Shown here piece by piece: positions 1-5,606 of a stretch of DNA of 5,606 nucleotides. A program made the translations under genes and the position numbers. Under the pieces are notes generated by a model, which worked only from the letters and a program-made list of their open reading frames with translations, had not been told where the DNA came from and did no database searches. This stretch comes from CAYHPY01 sp964358485 (lineage in GTDB: Bacteria; Elusimicrobiota; Elusimicrobia; UBA1565; UBA9628), in assembly GCA_964358485.1 (NCBI GenBank), contig CAYHPY010000165.1, positions 1-5,606 on the forward strand, written 5' to 3'. Every line of letters starts with the position of its first letter. Position 1 is the stretch's first letter.

Positions 1-32
1 CCTGGTCCACCTCGCACTCCACCACCACGGAC

Positions 33-61
33 ATCCCCTTTCCATAAAGGAGGTTTATTTT
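33..61 (+). terminator. possible rho-independent terminator of an upstream + strand gene
   Basis: An imperfect hairpin pairs CCTTT (37-41) with AAAGG (46-50) around a 4-nt loop. Beyond one C/A mismatch it continues with three more pairs (33-35 with 52-54), and it is followed by the T-rich tail TTATTTT (55-61). The stem is short and the tail is broken by an A, so termination would be weak. No gene end is visible upstream within the window to confirm it. The right arm also reads AAAGGAGG, a strong ribosome-binding-site look-alike, but no credible gene follows it. Confidence 0.25.
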
Positions 62-144
62 GGGAACCAGGGCGTTCTTGCCGCGGGCCCCTTTCCCTCC
101 CGCTTTCGTCCATTTGGCCCATAAGCCGAACCGCGTTCGTTCCT

Positions 145-150
145 TATAAT
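145..150 (+). promoter_or_regulatory. -10 promoter element (TATAAT) for the Lon-like protease gene
   Basis: A perfect TATAAT lies 41 nt before the start codon of the protease gene in an otherwise GC-rich stretch. Transcription would begin near 157 and give a leader of about 35 nt. No recognisable -35 hexamer sits 16-18 nt upstream (around 122-127 the sequence is TAAGCC). The element is therefore a plausible sigma-70-type -10 box but not a full consensus promoter. Confidence 0.5.
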
Positions 151-178
151 AGGGTGCCGTCGAATCCGGACCATTTAT

Positions 179-184
179 AAGGAG
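179..184 (+). promoter_or_regulatory. ribosome binding site of the Lon-like protease gene
   Basis: AAGGAG sits 7 nt before the ATG at 192, which is optimal Shine-Dalgarno placement. It supports 192 as the true start and therefore supports the signal peptide being a genuine part of the protein. Confidence 0.8.
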
Positions 185-191
185 CGCGATT

Positions 192-281
192 ATGCGGATT
201 TTCACTCGGGCGGGGAAAACTGGAACGGCCATGCTGGCGGCCGGGATTCTCGTCATTCACCTTCCGCTCTCGCTCTGGGCC
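192..281 (+). other. signal-peptide-coding segment of the Lon-like protease
   Basis: Codons 1-30 encode Arg2, Arg6 and Lys9, then an uncharged stretch (about residues 10-28) rich in Ala, Leu, Ile and Val, ending in Leu-Trp-Ala followed by Gln. This is the three-part layout of a Sec signal peptide. Residues -3/-1 (Leu/Ala) are acceptable for signal peptidase I. There is no lipobox cysteine, so a lipoprotein is unlikely. If it is not cleaved, the segment would act as an N-terminal membrane anchor. Confidence 0.7.
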
Positions 282-3200
282 CAGAACGCGCGCCTTTCCG
301 GAGTGCGCGCCGCCCCGCGGCCGGCCCTTTCCGGCGCCGCCGGAGTGACCTCGGTCCAACTCCCCAATTTCTCAATGAAGTCCTCTCCGTCCTTGGGGGC
401 CGCTCCGGTCCTGCAGGCGGGGCTCTCCGCTCCCGCCGCGGCCCCGTCCGTGGCCGCCGGCCAGGCGCCCGCCGTCGCCCGCCACCCGGTCCTGGACGTC
501 ATCAATCGGATCCAGGAAGCCGGGATCGCCCTGCCCGAAGGCACCGGCACGCCCGCCGACGCCGCCCGGGCCCTGGCCGCCGCCGAAGCCCTGCCTCCCG
601 GCAAGGCGCGCGACAGCATGGTGGCGATGGCCAAGGGGATTTCCTCTTTTCAAGGAGGGGGCGCGTCGGCCGCCGGCTCCCTGGACGAGGCATTTGAAAA
701 CTCCAAGTCCAACGCGGGGGGGGCCACCGCCGTCGAACCCGAGGCGCCCTCCATCCGGGCGGAAGGTTTTTGGGGGAGCCTCTCCCGCATGCCGCTCCTG
801 CCGGGCTCCTTGAAAGCCCGCTTCGCCGCCAATGCCGAGGCCGCCCGCCCGAAGGCCGCGGTTCGGGATCTTTCCTCCCTGGAAGTTCCCGTCGAAAAAT
901 TGCGCTGGGTTCCGTCTCCGGAAAGCCTCCCCGCCAGCACGCGGGAGGTCCCGCTGTCCGAGAAGCAGGTGGTCGGCCAGGATCGGGCGATCAAGGCCCT
1001 GCTGTTCGGCCTCAAGATGCCCGGGGACAACTACAATCTCTTCGTCTCCGGCCCTGACGGCTCGGGCCGGGAAACCGCGCTCCGGGCGATCCTGGAGAAG
1101 CACGCCCCGACGATTGCGACTCCGGGAGATTTGGTCGCGACGAGCAATTTCAAAGACCCGTCCCGGCCCGTCGTCCTTCAGCTCTCCGCCGGCGAGGGCA
1201 AGAGTTTCGTGGTCGGGGTCAAGAGCCTGGTCAAGAAGCTCCAGATGATCCTGCCTCAGGCGCTCAACTCCGGGCAGATCGGCGAACTCAAAAAATCCCT
1301 GATCTCCGAGTACCGGGAGGGCGAGGCCGCCCGCCGTGAGGCGTTCGAGGCCGAGGTGGCCAAAGTCGCCGTCGGCAAGTTCGGCATCGCCGTCATGGCC
1401 GAGGAAACCGAGAACGGCACCTCCATCATGGTCGCTCCCACATTCCAGGGAGGCGCGTTGACGGCCGAGCAGGTCAAGGCCCGCCTCGCCGCGGGTGATT
1501 TCACCGCCGAGGAGTGGGAGGCCGCCAAGCGCGACGGCGCCGCCGCCGCCCAGCCCTACATCGAGAAGATGCAGCAGATGCTCCAGGAGAACATGGAGAG
1601 CATCTCCCAGACCATGGCGACGATCTCCCAGCTGGAGGCCAAGGCCGCGAAGGAAATCACGGCCCAGGTGGGCGCCGAGCTTCTGGCCTCGGTCTCTCCG
1701 AAGTCCGCCGTGAGCCACGACGACGCCGGCCACAAGGAATTGGCGGAGCGCGCCGAGGCCCGGGAACGGGCGTTCCAGGCCCGGTTGGCCGCCGTGCGCG
1801 TCGGCCGGTTCGGCCTGTCGCTCAGCGCGGCGCCGGGGGCCGACGGCAAGGTTCGGATGGCCGCGGCCCTGACCGTGGATGGGGAGCCGTTGACCCCCGA
1901 GTCCATGAAGGCCAAGGGAATTTCCAAGGAAGAAATCGCCGCGGTTCAGCCCCAGTTGGCGGCCGCCGCCAAGCCCCTGTTTGAGGGCTACATGGAACTC
2001 CTTCGGACCGCCGAGCGGGAGCACCAGGCCCTGCACGACGCCAATCCGCCCGCCCCGCCGACGCCGGCCGAGGCCAAGGCGATGGGCTACGTGATGGGTC
2101 TGCTCTCCCACGCGGGCCGGGAGTACCAGACTTTCCTTCCCCAGCGCGCCAAGGACGGCGCCCCCGCCAAGGACGCGGCGCAGGAGTACAAAGCCTCCGT
2201 CCTGGCGAGCAACAAGCCCGGAACCGGCGCGCCCGTGATCTGGGAAAAGTCTCCTTCCTTCGAGAATCTCTTCGGGACCGTGGAGGATCGGGTCCAGATG
2301 ATGATGGTCCCCGGAATGGGCGTGGTCCGCAAGGAAAACCCGGGCGGGCCGACCCTCCGGTCCGGGTCCTTCGTCCGGGCCAACGGGGGCTTCCTGGTCC
2401 TGCACGTCATGGACGTGCTCCGCGAGCCGGGCGCCTGGCAGGGACTCATGCGCGCCGTGCGAAACGGGGAAGCGGAGATTTCGGAGGGAGGGCCCGCGTC
2501 GATGATGGCCTCCAGCCGGGATCGCCACCCGGTTTCCTCCAAGGTCAAGGTCGTCTTGATCGGCAGCCCCATGATCCGGATGCTGCTCTCCCAGCACGAC
2601 GACGACTTCGCCCGGGCGTTCAACGCCAAGGCCGAGTTTGAATCGGCCTTCGACATCTCCAAGGACACCGTGGCCGGGTACATCTCCTTCATGAAGAAAA
2701 TGGTCGTCCAGGGGGCGGGCCAGATCGCCGACTTCGGGCGCGAGGCCATCAGCGGGATACTCGAGTTCGGCGCCCGGTTGTCGGGCTCCAACGAGAAGCT
2801 GACGGCCCAGTTCGCGGAGCTCCAGAGCCTGATGAGGGAGGCGACCTCCTTCGCCCGCGAGGCCAGCCGCGCCGAGGTGACCCGGGCCGACGTCGATGCC
2901 GCCTTGGCCGCCCGCAAGGAGCGGGAAGCGGGCCACGAGCGGCGCCTGCTGGAAATCTATAAAAAGGGAGTCTTCCACGTGGACTCCAAGGGCGCGATCG
3001 TCGGCCAGATCAACGGCCTCGCCGTGATGGGCGAGTTCGGCGTGCCCATGCGCATGACCGCGGTGGTCTCGGCCGGCGAGCCGGGCGTGATCTCGGTCGA
3101 CCGCGGGGCCGGCACCACCGGCTCCAGCTTCAACAAGGCCTTGGGCGTGGTGGAGGGCTTCCTACGCCACACCTTCGCGCGGACCAAGGCCTTCTCGGCC

Positions 3201-3647
3201 CGCATCAGCCTCTCGGCCGAGCAGAGCTACGGCGGGATCGACGGAGACTCGGCCACTTCGACCGAGATCTACGCCATCCTCTCTTCCCTCTCCGGGGTGC
3301 CGATCCAGCAGCGTTTCGCCGTCACCGGCTCGGCCGACCAGTTCGGCCGGGTCCAGGCCATCGGCGGGGCCACCGAGAAGACCGAGGGCTTCTACGAGGT
3401 CTCCTCACAGTTCGTCAACAAGGCCTTTGAGGGCGGAGTCAACGCCGTGATCATCCCGGCCACCAACGTCGATGATCTGATGCTCAAGCCCTCGGTCGTC
3501 GAGGCCGTGCGCCAGGGCAAGTTCAAGATCTACGGGGTGCGGACCATTTCCGAAGGCATGGAACTGCTGACCGGCCAGGCCTATTCGGAGATCCTGCGCA
3601 AGGCCGCGCTGCGGCTTGAGGCCATCCGGGCGGAGGCCAAGAAATAG
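192..3647 (+). CDS. Lon-related AAA_32/Lon_C family protease with signal peptide and duplicated insert
   Basis: A 1151-residue protein. Residues 1-30 look like a signal peptide: Arg/Lys n-region, hydrophobic core about 12-28, possible cleavage after LWA at 30. Residues 31-223 are Ala/Pro-rich low complexity. The part that matches Lon-related proteases begins near 224, with the GQDRA motif at 262-266 and a P-loop-like GPDGSGRET at 287-295, where Arg293 replaces the usual Lys. A helical/beta insert follows and occurs twice (381-465 and 524-605). The AAA_32 core then resumes (PVIWEKSP from 681, NGGFLVL near 731-737, FARAFNAKAEF near 806-816). The Lon protease domain runs from about 923 to 1130, with GQINGL at 938, catalytic Ser1020 in GDSATS and Lys1063 in EKTEGFY. 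The 43-residue Ser-Lys spacing equals that of E. coli Lon (679/722). Relatives are usually about 800 residues, so this one is long at both the N-terminus and the insert. Family membership is secure. Export, substrate and ATP use are inferred. Confidence 0.93.
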   Translation: MRIFTRAGKTGTAMLAAGILVIHLPLSLWAQNARLSGVRAAPRPALSGAAGVTSVQLPNFSMKSSPSLGAAPVLQAGLSAPAAAPSVAAGQAPAVARHPVLDVINRIQEAGIALPEGTGTPADAARALAAAEALPPGKARDSMVAMAKGISSFQGGGASAAGSLDEAFENSKSNAGGATAVEPEAPSIRAEGFWGSLSRMPLLPGSLKARFAANAEAARPKAAVRDLSSLEVPVEKLRWVPSPESLPASTREVPLSEKQVVGQDRAIKALLFGLKMPGDNYNLFVSGPDGSGRETALRAILEKHAPTIATPGDLVATSNFKDPSRPVVLQLSAGEGKSFVVGVKSLVKKLQMILPQALNSGQIGELKKSLISEYREGEAARREAFEAEVAKVAVGKFGIAVMAEETENGTSIMVAPTFQGGALTAEQVKARLAAGDFTAEEWEAAKRDGAAAAQPYIEKMQQMLQENMESISQTMATISQLEAKAAKEITAQVGAELLASVSPKSAVSHDDAGHKELAERAEARERAFQARLAAVRVGRFGLSLSAAPGADGKVRMAAALTVDGEPLTPESMKAKGISKEEIAAVQPQLAAAAKPLFEGYMELLRTAEREHQALHDANPPAPPTPAEAKAMGYVMGLLSHAGREYQTFLPQRAKDGAPAKDAAQEYKASVLASNKPGTGAPVIWEKSPSFENLFGTVEDRVQMMMVPGMGVVRKENPGGPTLRSGSFVRANGGFLVLHVMDVLREPGAWQGLMRAVRNGEAEISEGGPASMMASSRDRHPVSSKVKVVLIGSPMIRMLLSQHDDDFARAFNAKAEFESAFDISKDTVAGYISFMKKMVVQGAGQIADFGREAISGILEFGARLSGSNEKLTAQFAELQSLMREATSFAREASRAEVTRADVDAALAARKEREAGHERRLLEIYKKGVFHVDSKGAIVGQINGLAVMGEFGVPMRMTAVVSAGEPGVISVDRGAGTTGSSFNKALGVVEGFLRHTFARTKAFSARISLSAEQSYGGIDGDSATSTEIYAILSSLSGVPIQQRFAVTGSADQFGRVQAIGGATEKTEGFYEVSSQFVNKAFEGGVNAVIIPATNVDDLMLKPSVVEAVRQGKFKIYGVRTISEGMELLTGQAYSEILRKAALRLEAIRAEAKK
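1332..1586 (+). repeat. internal protein repeat, copy 1 (residues 381-465 of the Lon-like protease)
   Basis: This copy runs from RREAFE, through VGKFGIAV and a Gly-rich turn, a GGALTAEQVKA segment and an acidic helix, to AAQPYIEKMQQML. It aligns with residues 524-605. Paired positions include Phe385/Phe528, Gly395/Gly538, Phe397/Phe540, Leu/Thr of the LT pair, Pro455/Pro595, Glu458/Glu598 and Leu464/Leu604. In relatives this insert, a long helix plus a small beta hairpin, normally occurs once as far as I recall. The similarity is at protein level, so the duplication is old. Confidence 0.75.
1761..2006 (+). repeat. internal protein repeat, copy 2 (residues 524-605 of the Lon-like protease)
   Basis: This copy runs from RERAFQ, through VGRFGLSL, DGEPLTPESMKA and EEIAAVQPQL, to AAKPLFEGYMELL. 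It is offset from copy 1 by 143 residues at its start and 140 at its end, so a gap of only three residues is needed. The 58 residues between the copies (466-523) are mostly helical and rich in Glu, Ala and Gln. The DGEPLTPE segment of this copy looks closer to the single copy in ordinary family members than copy 1 does. Confidence 0.75.
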
Positions 3648-3649
3648 GT

Positions 3650-4348
3650 TTGAGCCCGATTCCCGCCGAGACCCGGACGCCCGTCGCGTTCCTGCGCAAG
3701 CCCGCCTCCCGGGCGATGACGCCGGACGCCATCGTCGCGAGGCTGAGGTTCGGGGGAGCGGTGTGCCTGTCGTTGGGGGCCTTGGCGTTGTCGTTCTACG
3801 GCCTTTCCTGGGCCGCGCGTCTGCAGGGCGCCCTGCCTCTCAAACCCGGGACGGACCTGATCCTGGAGCGCCTCCCCTGGGTGGACGCCACGCCCCTGCT
3901 GAGCTACGGCTTCGTCGCGCTTCACGCCGTCTTCTTTCTTTACTGGTTCAAGCGGGAGCCGCGCCGGGTGCCGTACCTGCTGGCCCAGCTGGCGCTATTT
4001 ATGTTGGTCCGCAACGTCTTCATCGCCCTAACCCCGGTGGCGGCGCCGGAGGGGATTCTGCCCATCTATCGGGGAGGGCCCATGGGGGGCTTCGACAACA
4101 CCATGAACTTCGAGAATGAGCTGTTTTTCTCGGGGCACACCGGGACCCCCTTCCTGTATTTCCTCATGAGCCGCCGGACCCCGTGGTTGGCCTGGCCCTG
4201 CCTGATTTTTTCCGGGCTCATGGGGGTCGGGGTGCTTCTGACCCGGAACCATTACGCCATCGACGTGGTCGGGGCGTGGTTCATCACCTACGCCGTGCAC
4301 TCCCTGGGGCGCAAGCTCCTGGGCCGGCTCGACCCGGTCAAGCCTTAG
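3650..4348 (+). CDS. PAP2/sphingomyelin-synthase-like membrane phosphatase or transferase
   Basis: A 232-residue membrane protein when read from TTG at 3650. About six hydrophobic segments are visible (near 36-55, 83-100, 107-128, 164-173, 181-197 and 202-220). FSGHT (160-164) and HYAIDVV (201-207) supply His163, His201 and Asp205. In the PAP2_C/sphingomyelin-synthase-like branch these form the catalytic His-His-Asp set that handles a lipid phosphate or phosphodiester at the membrane surface. Arg121 in the LVRNVFIALTP segment also fits that branch. The substrate cannot be told from sequence. The TTG lies 2 nt after the protease stop, with GGAGG at 3632-3636 as a distant ribosome site. The alternative ATG at 3716 (residue 23) lacks a ribosome site but would keep every membrane segment. 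Tight spacing implies cotranscription and perhaps translational coupling with the protease gene. The 3' end overlaps the opposing channel gene. Confidence 0.82.
   Translation: MSPIPAETRTPVAFLRKPASRAMTPDAIVARLRFGGAVCLSLGALALSFYGLSWAARLQGALPLKPGTDLILERLPWVDATPLLSYGFVALHAVFFLYWFKREPRRVPYLLAQLALFMLVRNVFIALTPVAAPEGILPIYRGGPMGGFDNTMNFENELFFSGHTGTPFLYFLMSRRTPWLAWPCLIFSGLMGVGVLLTRNHYAIDVVGAWFITYAVHSLGRKLLGRLDPVKP
4326..4344. repeat. imperfect palindrome across the convergent gene ends
   Basis: GGCT-C-GACC, a single central C, then GGTC-A-AGCC forms a 19-nt near-perfect inverted repeat with one mismatched pair. As RNA it would give about eight pairs with a 3-nt loop. It lies inside the last codons of both converging genes and covers the stop codon of the minus-strand gene. 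Neither strand has a following T-run, so it is not a classical terminator. It might act as a weak two-way one. Confidence 0.35.
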
Positions 4349-5435
4349 CGACGGGCGCCGGACCTTCGTGGAAAAGGGTCCGGGTGGGATAAGCCAGACG
4401 GACCCCCTCGGCCTCGAAGGCCTCCAGGATGGACAAAAGAATCCGTTGGTTTAAGTCCATGTAAAGGTTGAAGTCCGGGTCCTGGACGAAGTAGACGGCC
4501 TCGAATTGCAGGGCCGACTCCCCCAAGCCGCTGAAGTGGACTCGGTCCAGCTTGACCTTCTCGGTGTTGAGGATGATGTCCTTGACCACGCGGGGGACCG
4601 CCTTGACCTTATCGACGGGCGTCTGAAGGACCAGCCCGAAATTGAGCACCACCCGGCGCTCCTTCATGAGTTGGAAGTTGCGGATGCGCGAGGAGGTCAA
4701 ATGGGAATTGGCGAAGACCAGGACCTCTCCGGAGAGCGAGCGCACCCGGGTGGTCTTGATGCCCACGTGCTCCACCGTGCCTTTGTAGTCGTCCAGGACG
4801 ATGAAATCCCCGACCTCGAAGGGCTTGTCCAGGTAGATGGCCACCGCGCTGAACAGGTCCCCCAGGATGGATTGGGCGGCCAAGGCGACCGCCACGCCCC
4901 CGATGCCCAAGCCCGCCAGCATGGAGGTGATGTTGACCCCCAAATTGTCCAGGAAAAACAGCAGGCCCCCCAAGCCAAGCGCGACATTGGCCAGATAGCC
5001 GATGTTGCGGGCGGTGTCGAGGTGGACGGCCTCGGCCTTGCCTTCCGGGATGGTGAATTGGCGGATTAAAAAGTTGGCGGCCTGTTGGGCGATGGCCACG
5101 ATGCGGAAGGTCAAGGCCGCCAAGAACACCAATTTCATTCCCTTGTGGAGGGGTTTTGAAATGTGCAGGATCTGTGTCGAAAAGTATAGGGAATATAAGA
5201 AGTATTCCGGCTTGCTGATCCGCCAGAACAGATCCACCAGGAAGTCGTCGAAACCGGATTCGGTTTGTTTGACCAGTTGCCGAAGACGGGAGATGGCTAC
5301 GGAACGAAATAAAAGAAAACAAGAGAAGGCGGCCGCCAGAACGATGGCGGCCGCTAAATAACCCCAAACAGGATTACCATAAAACACCGCGTCCAACCCG
5401 GGTAGGTCCTTCAACTTGGCGAGCATGGGGCCCAT
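4338..5435 (-). CDS. MscS-family mechanosensitive ion channel
   Basis: A 365-residue protein when started at ATG 5435. Four hydrophobic segments (about 23-43, 77-92, 100-123 and 145-164) precede the Gly/Ala-rich pore helix (about 170-202, motif LAGLGIGGVAVALAAQS). Next come LDKPFEVGDFI (202-212), the small beta domain with the GTVEHVGIKTTRVR stretch, and the C-terminal alpha/beta domain ending in GVRLAYPTRTL (344-354), all typical of MscS proteins. Five membrane segments resemble the YnaI-like subgroup rather than three-helix MscS. The likely role is release of solutes across the inner membrane under hypo-osmotic stress. The start is uncertain: ATG 5435 and ATG 5426 (both in frame) have no clear ribosome site. 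An upstream TTG at 5465 follows GGAAGG but would add implausible residues. The stop lies inside the PAP2-like gene, an 11-nt convergent overlap. The 5' third is visibly less GC-rich than the rest. Confidence 0.93.
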   Translation of the reverse strand: MGPMLAKLKDLPGLDAVFYGNPVWGYLAAAIVLAAAFSCFLLFRSVAISRLRQLVKQTESGFDDFLVDLFWRISKPEYFLYSLYFSTQILHISKPLHKGMKLVFLAALTFRIVAIAQQAANFLIRQFTIPEGKAEAVHLDTARNIGYLANVALGLGGLLFFLDNLGVNITSMLAGLGIGGVAVALAAQSILGDLFSAVAIYLDKPFEVGDFIVLDDYKGTVEHVGIKTTRVRSLSGEVLVFANSHLTSSRIRNFQLMKERRVVLNFGLVLQTPVDKVKAVPRVVKDIILNTEKVKLDRVHFSGLGESALQFEAVYFVQDPDFNLYMDLNQRILLSILEAFEAEGVRLAYPTRTLFHEGPAPVAKA

Positions 5436-5445
5436 AAAGTATAAT
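5416..5445 (+). promoter_or_regulatory. promoter of ahcY
   Basis: A perfect TATAAT (5440-5445) follows TTGGCG (5416-5421; four of six matches to TTGACA) after an 18-nt spacer. Transcription would start near 5452, giving a leader of about 43 nt before ahcY. The -35 part lies inside the first codons of the opposing channel gene, and the -10 overlaps the candidate -10 of that gene on the other strand. Confidence 0.6.
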
Positions 5446-5466
5446 GTTTGGGCCGATCCCCGCAAA
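5438..5466 (-). promoter_or_regulatory. possible promoter of the MscS-family gene
   Basis: On the minus strand, TATACT (5443-5438; five of six matches to TATAAT) follows TTTGCG (5466-5461; three of six matches to TTGACA) after a 17-nt spacer. Transcription would begin near 5431. That lies past ATG 5435 but just before ATG 5426, so use of this promoter would favour an almost leaderless start at 5426. Confidence 0.35.
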
Positions 5467-5477
5467 CACCTTCCGCC

Positions 5478-5483
5478 AGGAGA
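5478..5483 (+). promoter_or_regulatory. ribosome binding site of ahcY
   Basis: AGGAGA lies 11 nt before ATG 5495. The spacing is slightly long but usable. It supports 5495 over the second in-frame ATG at 5510, which would be too distant. Confidence 0.6.
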
Positions 5484-5494
5484 AATCGACCACA

Positions 5495-5606
5495 ATGCCG
5501 ACCGCCACCATGGACTATAAAGTAAAGGACATCAAGCTTGCCGAGTGGGGCCGCAAAGAGATCACGATCGCCGAGAACGAGATGCCGGGGCTCATGGCCC
5601 TGCGCG
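5495..5606 (+). CDS. ahcY: S-adenosylhomocysteine hydrolase, N-terminal fragment
   Basis: Only the first 37 codons are in the window, and the gene runs off the right edge. After a short N-terminus (MPTATM) the protein reads DYKVKDIKLAEWGRKEI and then AENEMPGLMALR, the highly conserved opening of adenosylhomocysteinase. The enzyme is cytoplasmic and NAD-dependent. It converts S-adenosylhomocysteine to adenosine and homocysteine, removing the inhibitory by-product of methyltransferases and feeding the methionine cycle. The NAD-binding and catalytic residues lie beyond the window, so completeness cannot be judged. It is divergent from the channel gene and has its own promoter-like sequence and a short leader. 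Confidence 0.93.
   Translation, partial: MPTATMDYKVKDIKLAEWGRKEITIAENEMPGLMALR

Noticed and set aside
1..120. Open minus-strand frames reaching the left edge, including one reading KNALVPKINLLYGKGM
   Set aside because: There is no start codon with a ribosome site and no recognised family, and more than one minus-strand frame is open. The left edge cuts it off, so a gene end or start cannot be shown.
46..150. AAAGGAGG followed by a TTG at 60, giving a possible 29-residue ORF on the plus strand
   Set aside because: The start is weak, the peptide looks non-protein-like, and the purine-rich stretch is better explained as one arm of a hairpin.
372..2978. Long open reading frame on the minus strand within the protease gene
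   Set aside because: Its protein is Gly/Arg/Leu/His-rich with no recognisable motif, and it mirrors the high-GC codon usage of the plus-strand gene, whose Lon motifs are clear.
4506..5069. 187-codon plus-strand reading frame opposite the channel gene
   Set aside because: It is antisense to the well-conserved MscS core and encodes an Asp/Gln/His-rich sequence typical of a shadow frame.
5329..5354. Two copies of GGCGGCCGC close together
   Set aside because: They encode Ala-rich parts of the first membrane helix of the channel. Ala codons in GC-rich DNA readily produce this.
5446..5494. Riboswitch (SAH or SAM type) in front of ahcY
   Set aside because: The predicted leader is only about 43 nt, too short for the known SAH or SAM aptamers, and no long stem is visible.

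Overview
This window comes from a GC-rich bacterial chromosome. It has three complete genes and the start of a fourth, packed with almost no non-coding space. No mobile element, CRISPR array or RNA gene is visible. The taxon cannot be fixed from sequence alone. A long Ala/Pro-rich region behind a signal peptide on an otherwise enzymatic protein, together with high GC, reminds me of Elusimicrobiota and related uncultured lineages. That is only an impression.

Layout: positions 1-191 are a leader with no convincing gene. They hold an imperfect hairpin with a T-rich tail (possible terminator of an upstream gene), a perfect TATAAT box and a good ribosome binding site. Positions 192-3647 (+) encode a 1151-residue Lon-related protease of the AAA_32/Lon_C type. 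It has an apparent signal peptide, a ~190-residue low-complexity extension, a nucleotide-binding-like module interrupted by a duplicated helical/beta insert, and a C-terminal Lon protease domain with an intact Ser-Lys dyad. Positions 3650-4348 (+) follow after 2 nt and encode a six-helix membrane protein with the His-His-Asp signature of the PAP2/sphingomyelin-synthase-like family. It is probably cotranscribed with the protease. Positions 4338-5435 (-) encode an MscS-family mechanosensitive channel, convergent with and overlapping the PAP2-like gene by 11 nt. Positions 5495-5606 (+) are the first 37 codons of S-adenosylhomocysteine hydrolase (ahcY), divergent from the channel. The gap between them carries overlapping promoter-like sequences on the two strands.

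The protease and PAP2-like genes look like one transcription unit concerned with the cell envelope. The channel and ahcY are separate units. The most unusual object is the protease. Lon-family ATP-dependent proteases normally work in the cytoplasm, yet this one begins with an export signal, has Arg where the P-loop Lys is expected, lacks an obvious Walker B acidic pair, and carries an internal duplication, while keeping the proteolytic dyad at the spacing seen in E. coli Lon. This fits an exported, perhaps ATP-independent, Lon-like protease.
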